Source: BD1-7 clade bacterium
GTDB taxonomy: Bacteria > Pseudomonadota > Gammaproteobacteria > Pseudomonadales > DT-91
DNA length: 64,000 nt
Direction of reading: 5' to 3'
NCBI GenBank assembly: GCA_902705865.1
Contig: CACSIO010000001.1
Span: forward strand, 480,723 to 544,722
The position numbers were made by a program, and so were the translations under genes. Under the pieces are notes generated by a model, which did not search any database, was not told where the DNA came from, and worked only from the letters and a program-made list of their open reading frames with translations. Of the stretch, positions 1 to 7,009 are shown piece by piece (position 1 is the stretch's first letter; every line of letters starts with the position of its first letter).

Positions 1-104
1 GCTTCGATTGGCTGATCAACAAACAGCAGCGTGGCTGCTTTTTTGATGCGCCCGCGCATGTTTAGCCGATTTTTCTCTCGACGAGAGAGTGGTTCTGCAG
101 ACAT
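1..104 (-). CDS. N-terminal fragment of a TetR-like regulator, cut by the window edge
   Basis: Reading leftward from an ATG at 104, 34 full codons stay open to the window edge. The fragment is rich in Arg and Lys and ends in RIKKAATLLFVDQPIEA, which has the spacing (basic residue, AA, LF) of the first helix of TetR-family DNA-binding domains. Only this helix is visible, so the family call is tentative and the target is unknown. The ATG sits at the end of the U-run of the terminator that closes the bufferin operon; a GAGG lies about ten bases before it. An in-frame ATG at 59 is an alternative start. The gene has the same direction as bufABC but the terminator argues that it is a separate transcription unit. 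Confidence 0.45.
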   Translation of the reverse strand, partial: MSAEPLSRREKNRLNMRGRIKKAATLLFVDQPIE

Positions 105-137
105 AAAAAAGCGCCTCGGCGAATAACGTCGAGGCGC
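105..137 (-). terminator. Rho-independent terminator of the bufferin operon
   Basis: An inverted repeat with arms GCGCCTCG and CGAGGCGC (111-137) is followed on the minus strand by six U residues (105-110). It lies 90 bases after the bufC stop and fits a strong intrinsic terminator for the leftward operon. Confidence 0.8.
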
Positions 138-227
138 AGTATAAATTTTACAGTCGCACTGTGAAGTTACAGTATGGCTATAAAAGTTATTGGGAGGTAA
201 CCCTCCCTGAGACCTAAGATGGGGAGT

Positions 228-1004
228 TTACAGGGATTGGATCAAACCATCCTTGATCCAGCGCATTAAAGTTGATGCTGCGATTTGTGGAGCTTCGTCT
301 TCAACCACGTGCTCAGTGAGTGTTTCACACAATGATTCAAAAGAGTCACCGGTAAGCGCCTGCTGCAGCAACAAGTGTTCTATGTCATTGATATGGCGGA
401 ATTCCGTCAAGCGTTCATGGTTACGCCAGATCAGCCAACATTGTTCGGCATTGGAGACTTCTGGTGGCGGGTTTTCTTGTTTCAGTGCCTGCCAGATATT
501 GACGGCATTGGATGGGCTATTGAATAACTGCACGCTAGGGTGAAAGGTTAATTGGATCCCCGGCCAAGATTCAGGCGCTAACTGTTGCAGGGTATCCAGC
601 GTGATTCGATGGGCTTCGGGAGCATCAAAAGCAACCAATAATAAACGTTCAAACCTTGCTAGTTCGCTGATCACGGGTAAGTTGCTGAAAGGCACATGGT
701 TGGCCAAAAACTTAGGTAGCGGGTCGCAAAAGTAGCGCAGTGATGGATTGTCTGAGCGATGATATTGCAAATAGCCGATGACCATCTGGTCAAATAAATC
801 ATCCCCAAGATAGCTGCCGAGAACCTCGTGGTCGGTCTCGATGGTTTCCTTCAGGCGCATGCGGTAAGCGCTATGGTAGATGGACAAACGCTGTTCCGCG
901 TTCAGTGCGCCTTCATCCACAATCAGCGATTGTGCGTCGTTGGGTTGATCTAAAATATGGCCGAGCATTTCACTCTGCAGGTGTTTCAGGGCATCAAGTT
1001 CCAT
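228..1004 (-). CDS. bufC: BufC, DUF2063 partner protein of a bufferin system
   Basis: The 258-residue protein has a DUF2063 (putative DNA-binding, BufC) N-terminal region: a helical segment with QRLSIYHSAYRMRLKETIE near residues 38-56, then L-x-Y-L-G-D-D-L-F and the proline/aromatic stretch around residues 85-105. DUF2063 proteins sit next to DUF692 enzymes in bufferin operons and, like MbnC, are thought to help the enzyme bind and modify its cysteine-rich precursor peptide. The ATG overlaps the bufB stop by one base (TGATG), which implies translational coupling. It is the last gene of the leftward operon, before the terminator at 105-137. The family assignment is firm; the role is inferred from the family and the neighbours. 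Confidence 0.85.
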   Translation of the reverse strand: MELDALKHLQSEMLGHILDQPNDAQSLIVDEGALNAEQRLSIYHSAYRMRLKETIETDHEVLGSYLGDDLFDQMVIGYLQYHRSDNPSLRYFCDPLPKFLANHVPFSNLPVISELARFERLLLVAFDAPEAHRITLDTLQQLAPESWPGIQLTFHPSVQLFNSPSNAVNIWQALKQENPPPEVSNAEQCWLIWRNHERLTEFRHINDIEHLLLQQALTGDSFESLCETLTEHVVEDEAPQIAASTLMRWIKDGLIQSL

Positions 1005-1861
1005 CAGGCCACCTCGGTTACTATGGGCGTTAGCTGTTCAGCGCTGAGTGTTTTATGCGCGATATCCCGAGCAATGTCGAGCTCAGCGGCAAGTTCGTTG
1101 AACGGTGGAATGTTAGCATCGCGTTCAATCATCGTGCTGACAGCGCCGAAGCGTTTTAAGGCGCGGGCGTAGAGTTGCCATACATCATCACAAACATCGT
1201 GGTCATGGGTATCGATAATGTGACTACCATAATCGGTGTGGCCTGCCAGGTGAATTTGGCGAACGCGGTCAACGTCGATGGCATTGAGATAGTCGTCGGC
1301 ATCAAAATCATGATTGCGTGCACTCACATAAATATTGTTTACATCCAGCAGCAGCTGGCAATCGGCGTAGTTCACCAGCTCGTTAACAAAATCCCATTCT
1401 GTCATGGTTGAGGCTTGGTAATTCAAGTAGCTGGAGACATTCTCGAGCAAAAATGGCAGGCCGATGTGATCTTGCACTTGTTTTATGCGGTCTCCGACAT
1501 AGCGCACGACTGCCATGTCATAGGGTAGTGGCATCAAATCATGGGTATTGGTGTTGTGCACGCCTGTCCAACAAAGGTGATCGGAAAACCATTGGGGCCG
1601 TGCGATACGTGTCAGCTTTTTGAGCTGTTTGAGATAATCCTGATTCAGCGGATCTGCTGAGCCGAGTGACAATGAGACACCGTGCATCACTACCGGATGA
1701 CGCTCACGAATGGCTTCGAGGTAATACAGCGGTTTACCGCCGGCGACCATGTAGTTTTCGGAGAGAATTTCAAACCAGTCGATGTTGTGATCGTTATTCA
1801 GAACATCATGAAAGTGGTCTGTGCGAAGGCCGAGGCCGAAGCCGAGAAAGTGATTCGCCAT
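1004..1861 (-). CDS. bufB: BufB, DUF692 multinuclear-iron peptide-modifying enzyme
   Basis: This is a DUF692 (MbnB/TglH-like) TIM-barrel protein of 285 residues. Candidate metal ligands typical of the family are visible in order: WFEILSENY, MHGVSLSLGS, WFSDHLCW, LLENVSSYL, LLLDVNNIYV, IHLAGH, DTHDHDV and MIERDAN. Family members bind two or three iron ions and use oxygen to rearrange cysteine residues of a ribosomal peptide; in bufferins the products are thiooxazole-type groups that bind copper. The substrate here is very probably the BufA2-like peptide encoded upstream. I chose the ATG at 1861 (MANHFLGFG), which places the first conserved strand at the N-terminus; a TTG at 1876 is possible and no strong ribosome site separates them. 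The stop overlaps the bufC start. Confidence 0.88.
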   Translation of the reverse strand: MANHFLGFGLGLRTDHFHDVLNNDHNIDWFEILSENYMVAGGKPLYYLEAIRERHPVVMHGVSLSLGSADPLNQDYLKQLKKLTRIARPQWFSDHLCWTGVHNTNTHDLMPLPYDMAVVRYVGDRIKQVQDHIGLPFLLENVSSYLNYQASTMTEWDFVNELVNYADCQLLLDVNNIYVSARNHDFDADDYLNAIDVDRVRQIHLAGHTDYGSHIIDTHDHDVCDDVWQLYARALKRFGAVSTMIERDANIPPFNELAAELDIARDIAHKTLSAEQLTPIVTEVA

Positions 1862-1899
1862 AGGGTGCCGTATCAAAAACTGTCAGTGAAAAACAGTTT

Positions 1900-2005
1900 A
1901 CAGCATAGATGCTGTTTAGTGTTCCACCAGTGTGAAGGTGTTATTACGTTTGATGTACATCATAAATGCCCTGAAAATACCTTGCCGGGCAAGATACTTT
2001 CAGGG
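1900..2005 (-). promoter_or_regulatory. Structured bufA2-bufB spacer: hairpins and a palindrome
   Basis: The spacer between precursor and enzyme genes holds three inverted repeats. The largest (1969-2005) pairs CCCTGAAA with TTTCAGGG, then TA with TA, then CTTGC with GCAAG around a CGG loop. Next comes a perfect 12-bp palindrome TGATGTACATCA (1951-1962). A third hairpin (1900-1915) pairs ACAGCAT with ATGCTGT and is followed on the minus strand by AAACTGTTTTT. None has an ideal U-run directly after it, so partial termination or protection of the upstream bufA2 message is more likely than full termination. This would give more peptide than enzyme, as is common in RiPP operons. The function is inferred. 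Confidence 0.5.
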
Positions 2006-2026
2006 GTGATCGCATTCGCGTGCGGA

Positions 2027-2479
2027 TCAGCTGCCGGTTTTACCGCCGACATCTTTACAGGCTTTCTCGCCCATCAATACAAACCCAGTCCCTTTGCAAG
2101 ACGCCTGGCCTTTACAGGCATTGTTGGCAGTCGCGCAATCGTTGTGGCCTTTGCAGAGGTTAACGTCATAGCAGTGAGACAATTCTGCAACAGATGCTTC
2201 GCCGCGCCATTCGTCTTTAACTACGCCGCCAATATCAGTACAAGCTTTTGTTGGCATAGCAACAAAGCCTGTGCCTTTACATGAGCCTTGTCCGCCGCAA
2301 GCGTGGTCCGCTGTTTGACAGTCATTGTGGCCTTTACAGCTATTTACGCCATAGCAATGGGCCAAATCCGTTGTCGTTGCATCGGTTGATTGCGCTGGGG
2401 TATCACTACAAGCGGCCAGTGCTGCTGCAGCCATGGCAATGGCGCTGCCGGTGAAAACGGTTTTCTTGGAAGTTTTCAT
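2027..2479 (-). CDS. bufA2: BufA2-type cysteine-rich bufferin precursor with a lipobox
   Basis: The 150-residue protein starts with a basic, then hydrophobic signal ending in LAAC (C24), a good lipobox, so it may be a lipoprotein rather than a free periplasmic peptide; Ser at +2 would favour outer-membrane sorting. The mature part holds two tandem copies of a six-cysteine unit: C42, 48, 54, 61, 67, 80 and C103, 109, 115, 122, 128, 141, an exact 61-residue repeat. Shared motifs are HCYxVN, CKGHNDC and CKGTGFV. This matches the 6/12-Cys bufferin family, whose members carry modified cysteines that hold copper. The start ATG has AAGGA eight bases upstream. It is the first gene of the bufA2-bufB-bufC operon; no BufA1 (DUF2282) or DoxX-type partner is seen nearby. 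Metal binding and modification are inferred. Confidence 0.85.
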   Translation of the reverse strand: MKTSKKTVFTGSAIAMAAAALAACSDTPAQSTDATTTDLAHCYGVNSCKGHNDCQTADHACGGQGSCKGTGFVAMPTKACTDIGGVVKDEWRGEASVAELSHCYDVNLCKGHNDCATANNACKGQASCKGTGFVLMGEKACKDVGGKTGS

Positions 2480-2672
2480 AGGTGTCCTTATCAGGTCTAT
2501 CTTTGGTTAAATCCGCAATCGGTATACGACATTCAAGGAAACAGCGTGTCCCGATGCTGCTTATCATAGGCGGCAACTATCACAAAATGATGCACCAGCA
2601 TTCACAATTTAACCGCTGATGTTTGCAAACTTGTGATAACCTGCCGGATGTTACGACAGGGTGACTAATTAT

Positions 2673-3626
2673 ATGTTGGTGATTTTTGGGGCGAGCGGTT
2701 ATATCGGCGGCCATGTGGCAGAACAAGCAGCCAACAGTGGCTTGCAGGTAATCTGTCCATTACGTCGGATGGGCGATCACGCTTGGTTGAGGCATGCCAA
2801 CATCGAGATCCAGCCGGTCGATTATACCGATGAGGCTTCTTTATTAGCGCTTTTGGCACAAGCTACTGTGGTGATTAACTGCATTGCAGACACACGCTTA
2901 CACATCAGTGTGGCAGAACGTAACCGCACCGATGTTACGTTAACAACTCGGTTATTCCGCATCTCGCAAGAAGCGGGGGTCAGCAGATTCATGCAACTGA
3001 GCACGGTTATGGCTTATGGGTTTTCACGCCCGCCAACAGCCATCGATGAGCAGTATCCAACTACGCCCACCCACGGTTACAATCAAACAGCCATTGATCG
3101 AGAGCAATCTTTGCAAGCAGCCTGGAAGCCAGATTCTACTGAGTTGGTCATGCTTCGGCCTGCCAATGCAATCGGCCCGAGAGACACCGATTTTATACCG
3201 CCGTTTGTTCAAAGCCATCGCTTGCGTGTCTTTCCGGTTATGGGGTTTCAGGATTGGCAGTTTTCATGCATTGATGTGCGGGATATCGGCCGAGCGATGG
3301 TGCATCTTGCCAATGGTATTGATAAAACACCGGCGATCTATTTGGTGAAAGGGTTTGATATTTGTTGGTCTGAGTTTCATGAAGCTCTTGATCGCCAACT
3401 TGGCAGCAAGAGTTGGGTAGTGCCTAGCCCAGTGATAATGATGAAAGCGATCGCTGCATTATTGGAGGCGGTTGTGCCCTATGGGCGTGAACTACCGCTG
3501 ACGCGGTTTTCGGTCGATGTTATCAGCCACCATACGTTGTTTGACGATAGCAAGATTCGTGCGAGTGGTTTCGATCCGAAATATGCTTTAGCGGATTCGT
3601 TATCCGACACTCTGGGTGATAAGTGA
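2673..3626 (+). CDS. Atypical extended-SDR (NAD-dependent epimerase/dehydratase-like) protein
   Basis: The 317-residue protein opens with the Rossmann nucleotide-binding motif GASGYIGG and continues with the extended-SDR layout: VVINCIADT after strand 4, MQLSTVMAYG around the usual catalytic Ser region, and LRPANAIGPRD. The tyrosine motif reads YNQTA instead of YxxxK, so the catalytic lysine seems to be missing; it may be an electron-transfer or binding-only 'atypical SDR', or use another residue. The ATG at 2673 starts right at the first strand (MLVIFGASG); a GTG at 2661 would add four residues. It is divergent from bufA2 across a 190-bp spacer, so a shared regulatory region is possible, but nothing links the two functions. 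The substrate is unknown. Confidence 0.75.
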   Translation: MLVIFGASGYIGGHVAEQAANSGLQVICPLRRMGDHAWLRHANIEIQPVDYTDEASLLALLAQATVVINCIADTRLHISVAERNRTDVTLTTRLFRISQEAGVSRFMQLSTVMAYGFSRPPTAIDEQYPTTPTHGYNQTAIDREQSLQAAWKPDSTELVMLRPANAIGPRDTDFIPPFVQSHRLRVFPVMGFQDWQFSCIDVRDIGRAMVHLANGIDKTPAIYLVKGFDICWSEFHEALDRQLGSKSWVVPSPVIMMKAIAALLEAVVPYGRELPLTRFSVDVISHHTLFDDSKIRASGFDPKYALADSLSDTLGDK

Positions 3627-3930
3627 ACCTGTGATTTGGAGGCAGGCCTGGTTGTTTCGGGTGCTCGGTCTGCGGCCATCTAACGATAAATAACCATCTT
3701 CGATTTCAGCTTAACTTCTATCCTCATTCACTGGGTTAAGTGCAATGCCAATGGTGTTCAGCGGGCTGTCCCTATTGTCACCATCAGGTGATATATCCAA
3801 TTCTCCATTCGCACCAGCGGTATGAAATGTTCACCGGTGTTGTCTAAGCTATTAGCCGGCCTTGGTAAACCTGTATCAGCTACTCCGGGGCGATCTCGCC
3901 ATATTTAGCCATCACGACAGGGCATTTCGA
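3627..3930 (+). other. Intergenic region before upp
   Basis: There is no convincing gene in these roughly 300 bases. It must carry the end of the SDR message and the upp promoter, but I see no strong hairpin with a U-run and no clear -35/-10 pair. An in-frame extension of upp upstream to 3862 exists, but the family start is at 3931. Confidence 0.5.
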
Positions 3931-4557
3931 ATGAGTATTCATGTTATTAATCATCCCTTGGTTCAACATAAACTGGGGCTACTGCGTGACAATACGATCA
4001 GCACGCGCTGCTTTCGAGCGGTGGCGAATGAAATAGCGAGCTTGCTCACCTACGAAGCGACTCTAGCGATGGAACTTGAAACCACCACGATTGATAGTTG
4101 GCAAGGGCCGATTGAGGTTCAGCAAATCGCCGGAAAAAAAGTCACCATCGTACCGATATTGCGGGCGGGATTAGGCATGTTAGATGGGGTTTTACAGTTA
4201 ATTCCGGGGGCACGTATTTCGGTTGTTGGTCTGTATCGGGATGAAACCACACTCGAACCCCACCGCTATTATCAAAAGTTTTGCCCGGCCATCGAGCAGC
4301 GCACCGCCCTAGTGGTTGACCCCATGTTGGCAACGGGCGGCACCATGGTGGCGACATTGGATGCACTCAAAGAGGCCGGCTGTAGCGATATTTCTGTGCT
4401 GGTATTGGTAGCCGCGCCAGAAGGCGTGAAGCGCGTCCTTGATCAGCATCCCGATGTTGCAATCTATACGGCATCTGTTGACGAACGTTTAAATGAAAAC
4501 GGCTATATCATTCCTGGCTTGGGCGATGCCGGTGATCGTCTTTTTGGAACACAGTAA
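3931..4557 (+). CDS. upp: Uracil phosphoribosyltransferase
   Basis: This pyrimidine-salvage enzyme joins uracil to PRPP to give UMP in the cytosol. The 208-residue length equals that of the E. coli enzyme. Diagnostic segments are the N-terminal [17 protein letters not shown], the flexible-loop region [11 protein letters not shown], the PRPP-binding [12 protein letters not shown] and the C-terminal uracil-binding [17 protein letters not shown] chose the ATG at 3931 because it gives the family N-terminus and has AGGG nine bases upstream; an open extension of 23 codons upstream does not resemble the family. It has no uraA permease neighbour. The esterase gene follows 47 bases later in the same direction and may be co-transcribed. 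Confidence 0.96.
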   Translation: MSIHVINHPLVQHKLGLLRDNTISTRCFRAVANEIASLLTYEATLAMELETTTIDSWQGPIEVQQIAGKKVTIVPILRAGLGMLDGVLQLIPGARISVVGLYRDETTLEPHRYYQKFCPAIEQRTALVVDPMLATGGTMVATLDALKEAGCSDISVLVLVAAPEGVKRVLDQHPDVAIYTASVDERLNENGYIIPGLGDAGDRLFGTQ

Positions 4558-4604
4558 ACACTGGCTTGTGACTTTGGTATTCTCAAGGTTGGTATCAATG
4601 AGTT

Positions 4605-5582
4605 ATGGGTATGTCGTCGTCTTCGCAAATATCTGAATCATCCGCGCCGGTTTCACCGCAAGCCGAGACGATTCTTGCACGTTTACCTGATCCTCGATTA
4701 GCGCCTGCGATGCCATTACCGAGCGACATTGCCGGTTGGCAAGCGTATCAAGCGCAGGTCGAAACAAACGCCTCGGCGAATGCCGTTGATACGCAGGGCG
4801 TTATCGTGAGTTCCACAACACTTGGTGGCTTGCCGGTGATGGTTGTGCGTCCGGAATCATCGGCTGCTTCAGCCTCTGCCGTGTATTTTCACGGCGGTGC
4901 CTATACCTGTTTTAGCGCTCGTACTTCTTTGGTGACGCCGATTCAATTGGTTCGGCGCACAGGCGTTACTCTCTACTCCATCGATTACCCATTGGCACCG
5001 ATAAGCCATTGGCAGCACACAACAACAGCGGTGTTGGCAGCAATGCGCGCGCTTTTAACCCTGCCAGATTTTGCCAAACATCCTTGGGCGATGATTGGTG
5101 AATCCGCCGGCGGCGGTTTGGCTGCTGCGATGGTTATGATGCTTCGTGACAATCACATCGATTTGCCGGCCGCGTTGTTGGCGTGGTCGCCTTGGACGGA
5201 TTTATCTGCCAGTGGTGATAGTTATATTCAGCGGCAAGATGTAGATCCGTGTTTGCTATATGAAAACCATCTGCAACGCGCCGCGGCAGCGTATGCACCG
5301 ACGCATGCTGAACGTATTTGTGCTGAGGTGTCGCCACTGTTTGGCGATGTTGCTCGAGGATTTGTGCCAACGCAGATACAAGTCGGTAGCCGTGAAATAT
5401 TGTTTAGTGACGCCAGCCGATTCGCTGATAAGTTACGTGGGGCCGGGCAGTCGGTAGATTTTCAGATATTTGAAGGGATGCCCCACGGGTTTCAAGGCTT
5501 GATGCTGGATGCCCCAGAGGGCCAGCGTTCATTGACGATGGCCGCGGATTTTTTGCGACGTTACCTGTTGATCGAGCCGTGA
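4605..5582 (+). CDS. Alpha/beta-hydrolase of the hormone-sensitive-lipase (family IV) type
   Basis: The 325-residue protein carries the family-IV esterase signature: the oxyanion-hole motif HGGA (family HGGG), the nucleophile elbow GESAGG, an acid in the SREILFSDASRF segment and a histidine in MPHGFQ near the C-terminus. Such enzymes hydrolyse short-chain esters or lactones in the cytosol. There is no signal peptide; the first 20 residues are Ser/Pro-rich and poorly conserved in kind. The start is either ATG at 4605 or ATG at 4611, both within reach of a weak ribosome site. It follows upp in the same direction and converges on the GGCT-like gene 13 bases beyond its stop. The natural substrate cannot be told. 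Confidence 0.85.
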   Translation: MGMSSSSQISESSAPVSPQAETILARLPDPRLAPAMPLPSDIAGWQAYQAQVETNASANAVDTQGVIVSSTTLGGLPVMVVRPESSAASASAVYFHGGAYTCFSARTSLVTPIQLVRRTGVTLYSIDYPLAPISHWQHTTTAVLAAMRALLTLPDFAKHPWAMIGESAGGGLAAAMVMMLRDNHIDLPAALLAWSPWTDLSASGDSYIQRQDVDPCLLYENHLQRAAAAYAPTHAERICAEVSPLFGDVARGFVPTQIQVGSREILFSDASRFADKLRGAGQSVDFQIFEGMPHGFQGLMLDAPEGQRSLTMAADFLRRYLLIEP

Positions 5583-5595
5583 AAGATTGTGAATC

Positions 5596-6324
5596 TCAAC
5601 GATGCCACACGTCGCCAACCAATGACGATAAACGCAAAAAACGCGCGTTACGGGTATCTTCCTGCAACGCGTTTTCGCTGATGAAGTCTTCCACTGAATG
5701 CTCTAAACCGAGTAAATCAATCACACGCTGTTGCACATCACGCTGCGAAATCTTGGGGTTTTGAGGGCTTTGTTGCTGAATCGCTTCCAACGCCAGATAA
5801 CCTTCATCGGTGCAGATAGAACCACCCAAAGCCACATAGGCGAGTGGGCGCTCGATATGCAGGCCATTGTTGAGGGCAATACTGCCGTCGATTTCTTCAA
5901 AGCTGTAATACAAATCCACGTCTTCGGTATCGTGCATACGTAGCAGCTGTGCTTCGGTAAGAAAGGTGATTGCTGTGCGCACGCCAGCGCCAGTCACGGG
6001 GTGAATAGTTGCAGGTAAAGCCCCGTAAGGTGAAAACTGCGCTGCATAAACAATGCTGAAATCCTGCAGCTGCCCAACCATAACGGGGATGCCGCTGGTG
6101 TACATGTCATTGTGATCGCGATATTTGCGATCCAGGGCTTCGGCAGCAGAATTAGAGCCATAACCGATGACCGGAATACGGCCTTCAATCAGCTGTTGGG
6201 CTTCTTTTATAGGTCGGCTTTCACCGCGGATAAAATGATAACAATCCTCAGCGACGGCATACGGGTAGCGCAGGCTTCGGTCGATTGCTGTGGCACGGTC
6301 GATACGTCGAAAGCTATCGGCCAT
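5596..6324 (-). CDS. Conserved hypothetical protein with a gamma-glutamylcyclotransferase-like YGSN motif
   Basis: The 242-residue protein has IPVIGYGSNSAAEALDRKY near residues 50-68, recalling the YGSN substrate-binding loop of the GGCT/AIG2 fold, and later FLTEAQLLRMHDTEDVDLYY, which resembles the segment of that fold ending in the catalytic Glu. The rest is not recognisable to me, and an extra N-terminal helix region and a C-terminal helical tail make it longer than plain GGCT domains. Its start overlaps the stop of the CxxCxxCC protein gene by one base, so the two are translationally coupled and probably act together. A cytosolic amide-cleaving or cyclising activity is possible but unproven. 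Confidence 0.55.
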   Translation of the reverse strand: MADSFRRIDRATAIDRSLRYPYAVAEDCYHFIRGESRPIKEAQQLIEGRIPVIGYGSNSAAEALDRKYRDHNDMYTSGIPVMVGQLQDFSIVYAAQFSPYGALPATIHPVTGAGVRTAITFLTEAQLLRMHDTEDVDLYYSFEEIDGSIALNNGLHIERPLAYVALGGSICTDEGYLALEAIQQQSPQNPKISQRDVQQRVIDLLGLEHSVEDFISENALQEDTRNARFLRLSSLVGDVWHR

Positions 6325-6668
6325 TAAGCCGCATCCTTCTGTTGTTCAACCTCGGTTTCTGCGGCGTTCACATAATTGGTGTGCGGTGTGGTTGAGGTGG
6401 CGATAATGTCGGCCGGATTATCGGCATTAACAAAGCTGAAACCGCAGTTTTCAGGGGTTAATTGCTCAGCTTCAATACGCGGGTACTTGCGGCAGCTGGG
6501 CGGACGAAAGAAATACACCGAACAGGTGTAATTATCGTCTTTGTCTTGTTTTAAAAACGGGCAAACGTATGGAAGTTTGCAACAATCACCACAGCCGTTA
6601 CAGCTACCAACACGGTTTGAAGCAACCGGTAGAAGACTCGTTAGAAATCGCAGCAGTTTTTGAAACAC
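6324..6668 (-). CDS. YkgJ-type CxxCxxCC cysteine-cluster protein
   Basis: The 114-residue protein has C23-x2-C26-x2-C29-C30 followed by further cysteines in YVCPF, YTCSVY and PPSCRKYP. This is the zinc- or iron-chelating YkgJ-family pattern, and the CxxCxxCC domain is thought to hold a metal or Fe-S cluster. The start is a GTG with GGAGG about five bases upstream. The C-terminal 30 residues are polar and alanine/glutamate-rich. The stop overlaps the start of the GGCT-like gene by one base. What the pair does is unknown; co-expression suggests a metal-dependent modification or a redox-sensitive partner. Confidence 0.75.
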   Translation of the reverse strand: MFQKLLRFLTSLLPVASNRVGSCNGCGDCCKLPYVCPFLKQDKDDNYTCSVYFFRPPSCRKYPRIEAEQLTPENCGFSFVNADNPADIIATSTTPHTNYVNAAETEVEQQKDAA

Positions 6669-6817
6669 ATCGGCCTCCGCATCTTATTGTTTTGGCCCCT
6701 ACCATACAGACGGTGGGCACCCAGTTGCAAGGCCTGTTCCGCAACGGCCCGGCTTGTTTCACAGAGTTTTGACCGAGAAGACGGCTTTTTGCTCAATGGC
6801 ACAGGAATTTTCGCCAT
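6641..6817 (-). CDS. Possible small basic protein upstream of the CxxCxxCC gene
   Basis: A 58-codon frame runs from an ATG at 6817 (AGGCAGG three bases upstream) to a TAA at 6641 and overlaps the CxxCxxCC gene start by 28 bases in another frame. It would encode a basic peptide with KKPSSRSKLCETSR in the middle and CFKNCCDF at the end. The overlap could couple translation to the next gene. I do not recognise it; it may be chance. Confidence 0.25.
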   Translation of the reverse strand: MAKIPVPLSKKPSSRSKLCETSRAVAEQALQLGAHRLYGRGQNNKMRRPMCFKNCCDF

Positions 6818-7009
6818 AAACCTGCCTACAAGAGGTAATTCTGTGGTGTTTTGGGAGGTGAGTTGCCCATTTTTTATCGCAGAGTCGGGTCATCGCGGAA
6901 TCTATTTATCAACGAGTCGTTAATAGGCGAACCCGGCAGGTGTTTGTTAACACATTCTGCCGAGGCGTTGGTCATGCGATACTTAGCGGAGCTATACGCT
7001 GAGTGGCGT
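6818..7009 (-). other. Spacer after the large lipoprotein gene, with a hairpin
   Basis: The spacer between the lipoprotein stop (7010) and the CxxCxxCC gene (341 bases in all, 6669-7009) holds the small frame described separately and an imperfect hairpin at 6981-7004 (arms ACTTAGCG and CGCTGAGT, one G-U pair) six bases after the lipoprotein stop. It lacks a U-run. No other gene is visible. Confidence 0.4.

Noticed and set aside
1682..2284. 200-codon plus-strand frame opposite bufB and bufA2
   Set aside because: It is antisense to two well-supported genes and resembles no family; an effect of codon bias.
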